A stretch of DNA of 64,000 bases from Coptis chinensis (Eukaryota; Streptophyta; Magnoliopsida; Ranunculales; Ranunculaceae). The position numbers and the translations under genes were made by a program. Within the stretch, counting starts at the first letter, position 1, and each line of letters begins with the position of its first letter. The stretch covers positions 22,698,501 to 22,762,500 of the forward strand of contig CM027385.1 in NCBI GenBank assembly GCA_015680905.1, in the 5' to 3' direction. This document shows positions 45,233-56,484 of the stretch, piece after piece. The notes under the pieces are model-generated. The model worked only from the letters and a program-made list of their open reading frames with translations. It was not told the DNA's origin and did no database searches.

Positions 45233-47288
45233 GCATTTTGCTTGTCCTCAAGCAAAAGATGAGAGAGAAAAAACTAAGACCACAAATGTGTGATTTATTA
45301 TACTAGTCTCGTTTTGCGAAGTGCGGTTGCATTGACCATATGCAACAAGGCCTTGAACCACTTGGGCTTCTCTAGTGGATGAGCTTAAGCCTCGTGAGAG
45401 TTTTCCAGAGAAGGTACTCACAAACTTCCTCTATTTAGTACAAAGGGTCTTGTTTCCTTATTTATTCTCAGAGGTTTATACATCTCATTAGCGGGGAATA
45501 AAGAAAAGCTCCTTTGAACTCAGAATAATATATATACAGTAGTTTAATAATCTAAAGATAAACGTGCAAAACTTGAGCGGTGAAATGCAAAAAGTAGAGT
45601 CGTTTTCAAAACTTTTGGAGAGCGTCCTTAAGTTGGGTTCTCACAGGGGTGTGTTGCAATCACAACTCTCTGATAGACTCACTCAAGTTTCATTTTCTTA
45701 AGTGTAGAGGGCACTTAAATTCCTCACATACTCGAATGACGTCCAAGGAAACCGGGGTCGATTGATCACAATATCCACTTACTATAACACCATCCTATTC
45801 CTAGTTGAGCTAGAGGTCTTTTATTAGGAATTATGGGGTTAAGGTAGTGGTTTAGAAATAAAGGGAAGGGAAAACAAACTCTGATAAGTTGAGAAATTGG
45901 GTTTTCAGGATATTTGTAACTAGAGAAGAACCTCGTTTTATTTTTTGCTTTCGAAATTGTGATTCATTCTTTTAGCCCTTTAGCTTTGTGACTCCATATG
46001 ATTTTGATTTTTGGGAGTTCTAACTTTGCTTTTGTTTCTTTTGAATTCGACTCCTTTTGATTTTGAACTTTTGAGAGATTTCGATCTTTGAATCTTTTCT
46101 TTCTTTTCTTTTCTCTTTTGAAGCTTCTAACTATTCTGTTTTTGTACAAGACCTTCTCTTCTCTTTTTACTGTTCATCTAATTCTCAACTTGTCAGCTGG
46201 GTAAGTTTTTTATTGTGTGTAGTAACGAATCAGGGATTTTAGAAATTGGTGAAGGCTCAAGGAGGGTAACTAGAGGAAAAAATTATCTTTTTGGGGTTTT
46301 AATGTTTATTTGACTATATTAATCCAAAAAGGGCCTAAATTCTCTCCTAGGATATGGCGTGGTGATGAAGCAAGTGGACGTGTTATCTTTCTATCCAGAC
46401 ATCATTCTGTCATCACTCAATAATCATTCAGATGAGCTAGGCTTTTGGCTAGATTCTTACAGGATATGGAACTTAACTGTTCTTACCTTGGTCTTAGAAA
46501 CTCATTGCTATATACAATCAAATTCTAATGCTTGCCATTCATGAAAATGTGCAGAAATTATTGTATGTATATTAGTCTGAGTTCGAAGAACGAATCTTTA
46601 CTCTATTGCTATAATGAGACTTCTAAACCATTTATTCATCATAGAAAAAGGAAAACAAGACTTTTGGTACTAAACAGAAATATATTTTTGGCCTTTTCAA
46701 AATATGTTAAGAAAGAAAGAAATATACTGAATATATCTAATATAAGAAATGCTATATAATAAATGTATAGTTTTTGGAAAATGTTACTATACCACCCCCA
46801 AACAGAAATATGCTTTGTCCTCAAAGTATGAAGAAAAGGAAAGAGATTACCATAGGAACATGAGCAAAAACAGCAGTTTGGAGCGTGGGTTGATAGATAT
46901 AGAACGAGAAATACATGGTTTATCTAAAAGGTAAAAAACGTAATTATTCTAACATGAAAATTTTGTCTTTTTTGAATTTTATTTGTAAAAACATACATAG
47001 TGTAGAAAATAAGAAAATTTGGGCATGATGTATTTTTATTTCCTTCTGCTCATATACCACAAATCCTTATACATTCCACAAAACACAAACATACACAACA
47101 GATAACTAAGAAAAACTAGAAGAACAGAAAGTAAAGACATGTACTATAACGACAACAAATTACATATAACTATTCAGACACTAGGGAGTTGCCTAGTCAG
47201 ATTCCGCACGGGATAACTATTGACGTCGAGACGAACTCGAGATACTCCTGTCTCTTCCCTCTCGTCGGGCTCTCTCAGGTGTAAAAGC
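45233..47288 (-). other. 3' non-coding region of the gag-only element
   Basis: No gene is seen. Stretches at 45,600-45,720 (gcgtccttaagt...ggttctcaca) and 45,790-45,860 (gagctagaggtctttattagg) match the 3' region of the complete Athila block at 21,075 and 21,255. T/C-rich tracts lie near 45,960-46,150. Confidence 0.65.
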
Positions 47289-48227
47289 CTATGGAACTAA
47301 CTTGTCTCGCAGCTCCTGAAACATCTGGAGAGTGCTGGCTTGAAAGGTGCGCTGCTCGTGCTGAATCATATTCAACTGCTGATGTAGCTAACGCTGACCC
47401 TCATGCATGAAGCGCAAAGCATCCAAGGGACGCGTGAACTGGGATAGAGCTCCTGGAGAAAAGTAGTCGACAGGAGGTGGAGGTGGAGCTTCGTCATCAT
47501 CGAGACCGTGCTCGATCTCTTGTACAACCTCTGGGGACCAGTCGTGCTGAATGCAATGAACTTAGACAGAAGTGAATGTGGCAGACTTTACTACCACAAA
47601 GTCACTCGGAACTACTGCTCCCCAACTAAGCATGAGTTTAGTTACAAGGGTAGGAAGGAGAATAGTACTCCGTCTAGACTGAGAAAGTTGGTTCTATAGG
47701 AAAGAAGAAATACATAACCTATTATTCCGGGTCTGTAAAATCCAAAGAATGTGAAGGATCTACTTACTGATATCTGAAGGTTTCATCGTCCCCACAAGGT
47801 TGTGCATAATCCATGTTGCCACTACCAACTGGTTCTTCCTCAAAGAAGTCTGCCTCGTGCAGGTAGAACCATTGACATACTCGCCCTCTAACACAGTCAC
47901 ATCCATCAAATCGAACATTGTGCCATGGAACTGCTGACTCTCGGGTACCTCATGTCGCGCTTCGATACCCAAAACGGACCCAACTACCTGCCTAGTGAAC
48001 ACATGCGAGCGATTCCTAAACGAAACGGTAACTAAGCCTTCGTTATCGCGAGCTAAGCCACGATAGAAAGCTTGAATAAGAGAAGGGGAGTAATGGGCGG
48101 TGGGTTCTAGCAAGAGTGGCCTCCAACCTCTTCTAAGGATCTGTCCCTTGAAGAAAACATAAAAAACCCCCGAATCAAATAGATTTGAAAAATCCATTTT
48201 GGGTACAATCTTTCGATTGGCAGCCAT
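47289..48227 (-). pseudogene. Athila ORF3 ('putative plant transposon protein' domain) in the gag-only element
   Basis: The ATG at 48,227 opens Met-Ala-Ala-Asn-Arg-Lys. A 155-codon open stretch shows Phe-Tyr-Val-Phe-Phe-Lys-Gly-Gln, Arg-Arg-Gly-Trp-Arg-Pro-Leu-Leu, Leu-Ile-Gln-Ala-Phe-Tyr-Arg-Gly-Leu and Val-Leu-Gly-Ile-Glu-Ala, the pattern of the plant transposon domain that accompanies Athila-type elements. After a broken middle, a C-terminal tail at about 47,290-47,520 is acidic and Pro-rich (Asp-Asp-Asp-Glu-Ala-Pro), then Gln-rich and helical (Leu-Asn-Met-Ile-Gln-His-Glu-Gln). Its retention in an element that has lost pol suggests it, or its RNA, matters in cis. Function unknown. Confidence 0.7.
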
Positions 48228-48349
48228 GAGAGGATGTTTTGGTTAAATTGAAAGTGGGTATGAGGTGGGGTGAAGGTTTTGAAGAGGCGCGGAGCGGGTT
48301 TAGGTAGGTGCCAGCGCGTGTCGACTTTGGTTGTGCGAGCTAGGGTTTT

Positions 48350-49329
48350 GAGTGGAGAAAATGGTATGTCGGGCGGTCGTGTGGTTGGATTTTAAACCCA
48401 CGTACGACCATCGGTTGTTGGGTTTTTAGGTTTTGAAAATTTTGGCCCAAGCCCATATGAAATGCAGAAATACCAAAAAGGTCTCGTTCCGCCTCGTAAC
48501 GCGTAAAATGCAAATCCCCGCTTCGTTACCGGTCCGATTCGAACAAACGAATTGTCGAAATGATCAGCGCAAAAAATCATATCCAATGGTATATCACATG
48601 CTTTGATCCAAGGTTGTATGACACACAAAATGATAGATGAATGCCTTGAAGTGTGAAGATGACATAAGCTGTATACACGAATCAGCTCTAAAAAGAATAG
48701 AGTATGTCAACTTGAAAATGAAGCACACAAATAGCGAAATGAATCAAAAAGAGTGTTACGAGAGCAAAGGGAATGGATGGTGGAAAGAATATACAAACTT
48801 GAAATTAAAGACTAATTAATTTTTTTGGATTATATTTTTGAGTGGAGAAGATGGTATGTCGGGCGGTCGCGTGGTTGGATTTTAAACCCGTGTACGACCA
48901 TCGGTTGTTGGGTTTTTAGGTTTTGAAAATTTTGGCCCAAGCCTATATGAAATGCAGAAATACCAAAAAGGTCTCGTTCCGCCTCGTAACGCGTAAAAGG
49001 CAAACCCCCACTTCGTTACCGGTCCGATTCAGACAAACGAATTGTCTAAACGATCACTGCAAAATATCCTATCCAATGGTATATCACATGCTTTGATCCA
49101 AGGTTGTATGACACACAAGATGATAGATGAACGTCTTGAAGTGTGAAGATGACATAAGCTGTATACACGAATGAGCTTTGAAAAGAATAGAGTATGTCAA
49201 CTTGAAAACGAAGCACACGAATAGCGAAATGAATCAAAAAGAGTGTTACGAGAGCAAAGGAAACGGATGGTGGAAAGAATATACAAAATTGAAATTAAAG
49301 ACTAATTAATTTTTTTGGATTATATTTTT
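48350..49329. repeat. Two 490-bp tandem repeats upstream of ORF3
   Basis: Units 48,350-48,839 and 48,840-49,329 start GAGTGGAGAA and end GATTATATTTTTG, and differ by roughly 4% by eye. Each contains the block shared with the complete Athila element (TCCGATT, then aacgaattgt, then a GATCA and a GATCCAAGG). The first unit overlaps the region just upstream of the ORF3 start. Confidence 0.92.
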
Positions 49330-49380
49330 GTAAAACTATAAAAATGTGGGCAGTTTTAAGTCAGATCCCCAAGACTCGAG

Positions 49381-49704
49381 TCAATCCCAACCAAATGGTT
49401 TGATTACTCTATGAAGATGGGCTCTGTGCTTTAGTGTGAGACACATGTAGACTGTAAATATTGAGCCCTCGCTAATCAGCTGAAGCCCAGGGCAATCTAG
49501 TGTTTGACATCTCAAGCACTAGTTCTCCCTGACTTCATGCCGTCTACGGGCGTAGGAACTTTTTCCTGCACCAGGTGTGATGGTGTGAATTCTCTTCCAG
49601 ATATCATGTTTTATATCAATCGGAAGAGACGCAAAAACTTCAGAATCAGAGGGTACACGTCTCCATTGAGCCTTACTAGGTGGAGAAGAACTGTCTTGAG
49701 ACAT
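49381..49704 (-). pseudogene. Small ORF of unknown function in the gag-only element
   Basis: From the ATG at 49,704 the frame runs 107 codons to a TGA at 49,381, interrupted once by TAG at codon 62 (49,519-49,521). The predicted protein begins Met-Ser-Gln-Asp-Ser-Ser-Ser-Pro-Pro. It has a basic stretch Tyr-Ala-Arg-Arg-Arg-His before the stop and a Cys-Leu-Arg-Cys...Asp-Cys cluster after it, which could bind metal. I recognise no family. The complete Athila block has only ~100 bp at this place. A 12-G run at 49,727-49,738 lies just upstream. Confidence 0.4.
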
Positions 49705-49854
49705 TTTGAAAGGTGTATAGAAGGGGGGGGGGGGAGAGAAAAGAAGTTTTTGAAATTTTTGGCAATTGAAAATTTTGTAGAGTTTTAGAAAAGAGGGGAA
49801 ATTTTTGAAATTTTTGTACAAGGTGAGTCTTTTAATGTCAGATTCTTGAGACAA

Positions 49855-50806
49855 TAATAGAGAGGTGCATGATAGAATTTAAACAGATCATGGTTTCACT
49901 TTGGGTTACACCATTTGTTTAATTCTAGAAATCGACTCCTCGTCGAGTTTTTTTTTTTTTGGTTCTTATTTTTCTTAAAAGATATCTCTAACAAGATAGA
50001 GGGTTTTTGCAAGAAGATAAAATCATATGTTTATCCAGTATCATTTTGGTTACTCTGGGACGTAAGATTTTAAATTTTTATATCCTCAAGTTTTTGAAAA
50101 CTATGTAGAGATATATACAAAGGATTCGTACAAAAGTAGTGATAAAAACATACCATAACATATTGTCTTAGGCAACTTTCATGTCGGTCCAAGTGAACCC
50201 AATCCGCACAAAGCAGAGCTTGATTATAATGAGTTGGAGATTTATCAAGCAAGACATGGAATGTCCCGACCGAATCGCGAATAATAGCGGTGATATAGGC
50301 GACCCTTATTAAGCAAAACTAATCTCAAACTGCCCCTAGATTGTGATTTTCTAGGGGTTGGTCCGTGTGGAATCCATTGCCCATTTTGAAACAAAAACAC
50401 ATGATTAGTGTTGTGTCGAGAATCCTCTATTATAAAAACTGGAAAAACCAAGGACTTTTTTTAAAAACAACAAGAAAATCTATTTTTAACAAAAAGAGTG
50501 TAAAATAAAGAAAAATAAAATTATATACTTGCTCCATAGAGGTACACTACTCCAACTACGAGTAAAAGTGCTAACAAATAATATGCAAGTATACGTGGAC
50601 TCAATGCTCCGGCACTTACAACCACACACTCCAAGTGGAGTGGTTCGATTAACTTTTCTGATGTACTCCATAGAAACAAATTTAAGGAAATGAAAGGATT
50701 GGAAATACATCACTAAACAAAGAATTTAGGCGCTTGTAGCTTCCGAAGCTGAGTTCACTTGATTAGGAACTGCTTGTCCTGGGAACACACATTTCTGGGC
50801 TTTCTC
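49855..50806 (-). other. Extra sequence between gag and the 490-bp repeats
   Basis: Two overlapping minus-strand frames (50,451-50,245 and 50,300-50,070) could be one frameshifted coding stretch, with a Gln-Trp-Ile-Pro-His-Gly then Ala-Asp-Trp-Val-His-Leu-Asp sequence; no family is recognised. At 50,519-50,700 the sequence resembles 24,361-24,540, which lies downstream of integrase in the complete element. That places the pol deletion right behind gag. Confidence 0.45.
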
Positions 50807-52153
50807 TTAAGTTAGGTGGCTTAGAGATTGTTGTATGGACACCAAGATTTGAGATTGTTGATGCATCAAGGATAGCATCATCTCGGATGTTTTGTCTAGT
50901 CGGACATTAGTAGGTTGGGCAACTGGTACTAAGTCTCTTTGGTTGTTGATTGGTGGATTTTGGTAGTTATGGTTAAAGTTGGATGAAACCATTGCTCTAT
51001 TCTGATTATTGTAGGTACCTTGTCCTTGTCTGAACTGATTGAATGTATTTTGTGGTTTGACATGATTTGTGAACCCTGGAGGTGGTTGGTTTTGTGGATT
51101 AGTATTCCATTGAAAATTTGGGTGTTGCCTTAATGGTGCATTTGGTATATTGAAAGCACAAACTTCTTCTGGTTGAAGTGATGCTATATTATTGAGTAAG
51201 GGACAATAGGTAGATACATGATTTAGATCTAGACAGAAAGTGCATGGTGCCATATCGATGTTCATGGCTGGTTGGGTAGTATGGTCTTTCTGTTTGGTTG
51301 CAAGGGCATCTATCTTTCTTGTGAGGGTTTTGATTAGTGTTTTCATTTCTGGATCGGATTTTATCTCAAAGATACCATTGGCTTTAGAAATACTGGGCTG
51401 GCATGTTTTGGAATTGTTCGTGTCACCCCAATGAGTACTCTTTTCTGCTTGGTCTTCTAGAAAGGTTTGAGCTTCTGTAGTACCTTTATCTAAAAAGTTT
51501 GCATTTCTCATGATATCCAGTGTGACTTTGTGTTCTTGGAGAAGACCTTCGAAAAAACATTGGACAAGAGTGGATTTTTCTAGTTTATAGTGAGGACATG
51601 AATGGAGCAGGTCAGAGAATCTATCCCATGCTTCGGAGAATGTCTCACTCAGACTTTGTCTGAAGAACTGTATCTTGCTTACTATCTCCTCTGCTTTCTT
51701 TGGTGGAAAGTACCTTTTTATGAAGGAGAACACTACCTTTTCCCATGTATCAAACGAATAGGGCTTCTGCTATAGAAGCCATACATGGCTCTTGCCAGCT
51801 AGAGTGAAGGGAAACACTTTTAGTTTAACCTAAACATCAGAAATGCCTAGATGATTGAACATACGGCAGACCTCATGTATCCAGTGTAGGTGTTCGTATA
51901 GTAACTCCTGTTCGAGACCGTGAAAGATGGGTAAGAGATTGAATACGTTCGGTGGGATGCGAAAATCACTATTGAGCTGTGTGAGTCGTATACAAGATGG
52001 AGGTCCATCTTGTAACGTTGTGTAGAAACTTGAGAGAGGCTCTTCAGCTTGAACTACTTCATCCGCCATCCTAGTAGGTGGGGGATGAGAAATAGGAGTG
52101 TGTCGAGATCGACGTGCTCTCCAACGTGGGTAAGTTTTAAACGCGCTAAGCAT
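50807..52153 (-). pseudogene. Gag of the gag-only Athila-related element
   Basis: From the ATG at 52,153 the N-terminal part (107 codons) contains Phe-Asn-Leu-Leu-Pro-Ile-Phe-His-Gly-Leu, followed after a frame break by a 308-codon open stretch (51,733-50,807). That stretch has the capsid signature Phe-Pro-Pro-Lys-Lys-Ala-Glu...Glu-Ala-Trp-Asp-Arg-Phe-Ser-Asp-Leu...Cys-Pro-His-Tyr, a CX2CX4HX4C knuckle (Cys-Thr-Phe-Cys...His...Cys), and an Asn/Gln/Pro-rich tail. It ends in a stop shortly before the pol-flanking sequence. Only one or two changes separate it from an open frame, so it was under constraint until recently relative to the rest of the element. Confidence 0.88.
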
Positions 52154-53939
52154 TTGTATAGCCTGAGTGTAGTCTCATGCACGATTGCGAGACTATTTTA
52201 GAATCTACTTATATGTGCACACAAATGTATTGGATGCTCAAATAGCAAAATTTGTTTGTAGCTCTGAAGTTTTTGAAAAGTTTGCATGCAATGTCTGTAG
52301 ATTAGATATTATGCCCTGTTTTGAATTTAACAGTGGGCGCGAAACTGGGTTTTGGGAACTACACGCGTCGAGGGAGAAGATCACTACTTCACCAGATGGT
52401 GTGCCACCAAGAATCTCACCCACGGTATTTCTGAGGGAGGGGAGTGAGGAAGGTGGTTGGTCCACTAGAATCTGGTAGTTTACTACTCTTTTTGTTCGTG
52501 CTAGATGTTTGTCCTGATAGACCTGACTAAATTGGCTCTGCTTGATTGATTTTATCATTTTAATTTGGTCTATGTAACAAACATTTCACGCAACGTCCGT
52601 TCTAAATTGGGGCTTAATCCCACTTTTTGTTCTTTTAGGGCTCGGGTTTAGCCTTAGCGTTAATGTAAAGACAAACTGAAATGTAAATCACACAATCATC
52701 CAAGCATGCTTAGTAATACACAAGTATCCTCTTACACTTTGTAGCAAGGAGGTTTAGAAATTACTGCCCAAGGTGTGTGTACACGACCCTTGGGGTGAAG
52801 GCGACGTGGTGGGGTTGACGAAGTGTTTGGTGTCTTGCGTGTCAACCCACCATTCAAGCTTTTCCTTACGGTTACAAGTTTAATCTAACTAAGACCCACA
52901 AGTCGGGTTGAAATGTTGGCAAAGCCAATAAGTTACAATTGATTGCCTTCGTGGGCCTAAAACAAAATTTTCCTTCGTGGGCTTAAACTATGAAAGCGGT
53001 AAACACGAAAATTTAACTATGTTTAACTAATTAACTATTCACTAATTAAACAAAATACGTAAAAGTTTGGAAAGTGTTCGTCAAAGATTGGAACTTCAAC
53101 CTCCAAGTTGGGTTGTGATGTGCGAGCGTGGTACTACTCTTTTATGCCTCACACATCCAACCGGTCCAAGTTAGTTGAATCCCTAACTCTTGGTAAGTAA
53201 ACTTAAACCAAAAGACTAAACTTCCAAAACTTAAACTATTTTGTATTTATCCTAATAATTTTTTTTGTATTTTGATTTAACTATATGATATTATCTTAAT
53301 TTAATCATGCATAAACAACAATTAATGAAAACTAAAACCTAAACATGCTACTAAACTAATTTTAATATTTAACCTTGCTAATGGATTACTAATTTATTTT
53401 AATTAATAAAAACTTTTAATTTTTAATTTGCTTTTTTAATTGAATTTTTGGTTTAGAAAACTCTAAAACTTTGCAAATCTATCTACTTTTTATCTACTAA
53501 CAAATAAATTAAAAAGACCAGGGGGTATTAAAGTGGACTTACACATGAAGATTCAGAGCCAATGGAATCTTTGTCTGACAAAAAGGAGGCATGGACGCGT
53601 GTCATTTGCGGGCGCGTGTGAACGGTTCGCGAGTGCGTGTTGTACGCGGGTGCGTGTCTGACATGTGCAGTTGCATTTCGTGCGTGGGCGCTGCTCGGGT
53701 TCTTTTTCTCCGTTTGGGCTCGTTTTTCGACAGGAAATTAAGGTGATTCGTCTCGTGTTATTCTTGGGCTCTGTTTGCGCAGAAGTGTACTGGAAACATA
53801 CGAAAACGAAACATCAGTAACAAAATTAAGAAAAAAAAAGGTAAAATCACTTGAAATTAAGATTGAGAAGAAGGGTTCAACGAGTGTTGTTTTTCTTCAT
53901 CTTCCTCTTCCCATTTGAATCCATGACGGCAGCACCATT
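52154..53939 (-). other. Leader of the gag-only element with PBS
   Basis: A 1.8 kb untranslated leader. The PBS position 53,937 down to 53,920 reads TGGTGCTGCCGTCATGGA on the minus strand, two bases from the LTR, of the same TGGYGC type as in the complete element. Positions 53,580-53,700 hold GC-rich repeats of GCGCGTGTG type. No gene is seen. Confidence 0.65.
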
Positions 53940-54831
53940 TGAAGAGGATTTAATAGTAGTGGTGTTGAGGGTGTTGTTTATCTTAAATTATTTGTTGGAT
54001 GATGGTTTTGATGGTTGGAAAAACAAGACTTGTAACTCTTCTCTCCTACTCTCTAATGGCTATTTGAAAGTATTTCTTAATATGAACTCTTAGTTGATTT
54101 GTATAGGGATTAAGACTTGCTTTTAACTTATTCGTTGTTAAATCAAAACATGGAATGAAATTGGTTTTGGTTATTATCTTACTCACAAAGTTATACTCAT
54201 TTGAACTTGTCAAATAAGTATGACTTGTGTTTGTGGGATTAAAGCAATATGAGATAAGTAGAGAAACTTGTATATAAGAGAGGATGAAAAACTTGTATTG
54301 AAAGGACTAAGAACTTGTATTGAAAACACTAAAGCTTGAAGAACATAAAAATAGAAAACAAGTAAATAACAATTTAAATTAAAACATTTAATCTACTCTT
54401 AATGACCAAAAAATTGCTCTAGGGTAATGTTCTTTCTCTACAACTTTGGTTTTATATATGACACCATTTACAATTATACCCTTCCTTCTAGAAACAATCT
54501 TATGGGTTTTTGACCTAAGCCCATACAATAGAAATCTTGATTTTGGCTTTAGGTCCCTGAGTCCGTAGCTTTCAGCCTTGAGTCCTTGAGTCTTTAACTT
54601 TGACAGCTGACTTTGACTTTCTGGTATGTTTGCTCCTAAGCTAGAATCTTCCCAAGCAGCGTAAATAACCATCCTTTTTATGCTAAAATGCACGTATTAG
54701 GAATATGCGTTCTAGATAGCCTGTATCCTGCAAACGGTAGCAAAAGCTATAAGTTGTTTGTTCATTAAGTATAATAAGGGAATATTTGAAGCATTGTAAA
54801 GGTAATAAAATGCACATTTGGGGACTGATCA
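53940..54831 (-). repeat. 5' LTR of the gag-only element
   Basis: 892 bp, with TG...CA ends (TGATCAGTCC at 54,831; ends CTTCA at 53,940). It is the partner of 43,211-45,218 and carries no insert. Confidence 0.92.
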
Positions 54832-56484
54832 CTTTACACAAGGCATTAGTAATTCCCATAGTCTTATGCAATAAATGAAAAAGAAAGACAAACTTAAAAC
54901 TTTTCATTACAAGAATAGCACATTTAGCTTCCCCACGCATAGAGTTGCTTGACCCGTTCTTCATGATGCTTTCAAGAACTATACAAATTGAATCAAACAT
55001 CTCTTTCAAGCTATAAACCGAAGCAAAATGAGAACTCCATCGAGTATCTCTCGCTCGTTGCAAAGTAGAAACTTGATTAGCTCCTTTTCCAGTAACAAGT
55101 TCACCACTAGCTACCAGCTTATCAATTTCATTTTTTCGTGTATCTTCCAACTCCTGTTTACGTTTAGGTGTAACATGAAGAGTAACAATGGAAGCCAATT
55201 CGGAAGAAAAAAGCCAAATATTATAAACATCTTTAGAAGCGCAACTAGAGCAAGTTGCAGACGATGTGCAAAGCAATGCACATAATTTCATATGGACACT
55301 CCCTCAGAAACAATGCCTGTAATCCATTCCATTGACCACACATACTGCTAGCACTATCATAACCTTGACCTCTCATATTTATAATATGCAAATTGTGGAG
55401 AGCAAGGATATTGCATATAACTTTTTTCAAAGTTAAAGCACAAGAGAATACTCTCTAACAAAAAAACCTCTATGAACAAATCTTAGAACAATTGCCATTT
55501 GCTCCTTGTTTGAATTATCTTGTGCTTCATCAACAAGGACATAAAACTTTGTATCACCAACTTCCTCACGAATTCTCTCTCTTACTTTATTGGCACATAT
55601 ATGCAAAAGTTCCTTTTGAATTGAATGTGAGGTATATGTGGCATTTCTCGGAGCATCTTTTTATAATTCCGCAACCTTGTTATTCAACATCGCTGCAAAT
55701 CCTAATACTCCCTTGAAATTTCCACCATTTTTTGACTTTTTAGACTCGTCATGGCATCTAAAAGAAATCCCTTGTAGTGCAAGAAATTGAATACACTGAA
55801 GAATAAATTTAACTAGCAAACGGTTCTTAACAACCTCTTCTTCAGATAGTGTATTTAACATATTATCTATATGTCAAGCTATCATCGTCGACCTATGAGG
55901 TGAGCATGGATCGCCTTCATGTTGCAAAAAGGAGCACTTCTTTCCATTATTAACCTTCTTCCAACATTTAAAACCTTCAACGGTGAATGTTAATACTTCG
56001 GCAGATTTGTTTCAAATATAAAACACGGAAAAAAATAAGCTCTATTTGTATGGAGTGAGTACTCTAGCCAAGGAAAAAGTGTGAACCAAGAGGAGTTAAA
56101 CCGGCGAGTTTGTTTTCTGAATATGGTGGATGGATACTCTTTCTCATTGAGTTTAAGTAGCCAACGACCCTTTCCAAGAAAAGCTTGTTAAACATCATCT
56201 TGTTAATTAAATGGGTAATTATATATTGGAGTACATTTACCAGGATCACGTTCAAATAAAGATGTGGAGTCAACTTCTTTAACACTAACTCTTTGGGCTT
56301 GGGGAGAAGGTTCAACTTTCTCAAATTCAACAACTTGAACTTGTGAAGGAGCTTGGTCATCTCCACCAAGTCTTGAAATGTTAAGACTAGATGTAGAAGT
56401 TACATCATTTCTTGGGGTGGCATCTTTGGGTTTAAAGAAGGAAAGCATGGTTTTCATTTTCTTGCGAGCTTGATGTTCAGACAT
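54832..56484 (-). pseudogene. hAT transposase N-terminal part (zinc-finger/DUF4371 type)
   Basis: The ATG at 56,484 opens Met-Ser-Glu-His-Gln-Ala-Arg-Lys-Lys-Met-Lys with a basic, nuclear-signal-like start. Further on, in shifting frames, come the TTF-type zinc finger region (Trp-Leu-Glu-Tyr-Ser, Phe-Phe-Pro-Cys-Phe), the DUF4371 part (Cys-His-Asp-Glu-Ser near 55,745) and Arg-Ala-Arg-Asp-Thr-Arg-Trp-Ser-Ser-His-Phe (55,028-55,050), typical of the hAT core. The longest open stretch is 202 codons (54,683-55,291), whose last part runs into the LTR. It continues at 43,205. Stops and frameshifts make it a pseudogene. Confidence 0.85.

Larger units (their letters stand above)
43211..54831 (-). mobile_element. 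Gag-only, pol-less Athila-related LTR retrotransposon
   Basis: 11.6 kb, of which 1.1 kb is a later insertion. LTRs are 54,831-53,940 and 45,218-43,211, starting TGATCAGTCCCC on the minus strand, with a perfect 5-bp TSD CTTTA. Gag (52,153-50,807) is followed directly by sequence that in the complete Athila block lies downstream of integrase; protease, RT, RNase H and integrase are all missing. ORF3 is retained. This matches non-autonomous gag-bearing elements that depend on enzymes from a related full element. LTR divergence of several percent shows an old insertion. Confidence 0.88.

Noticed and set aside
52238-52558. 106-codon minus-strand ORF upstream of gag in the gag-only element
   Set aside because: It lies in the leader, has no conserved motif and is not in frame with gag.
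53851-54093. Plus-strand ORF with a hydrophobic start that resembles a signal peptide
   Set aside because: It crosses the PBS and LTR boundary of the retroelement, so it is chance coding on the antisense strand.
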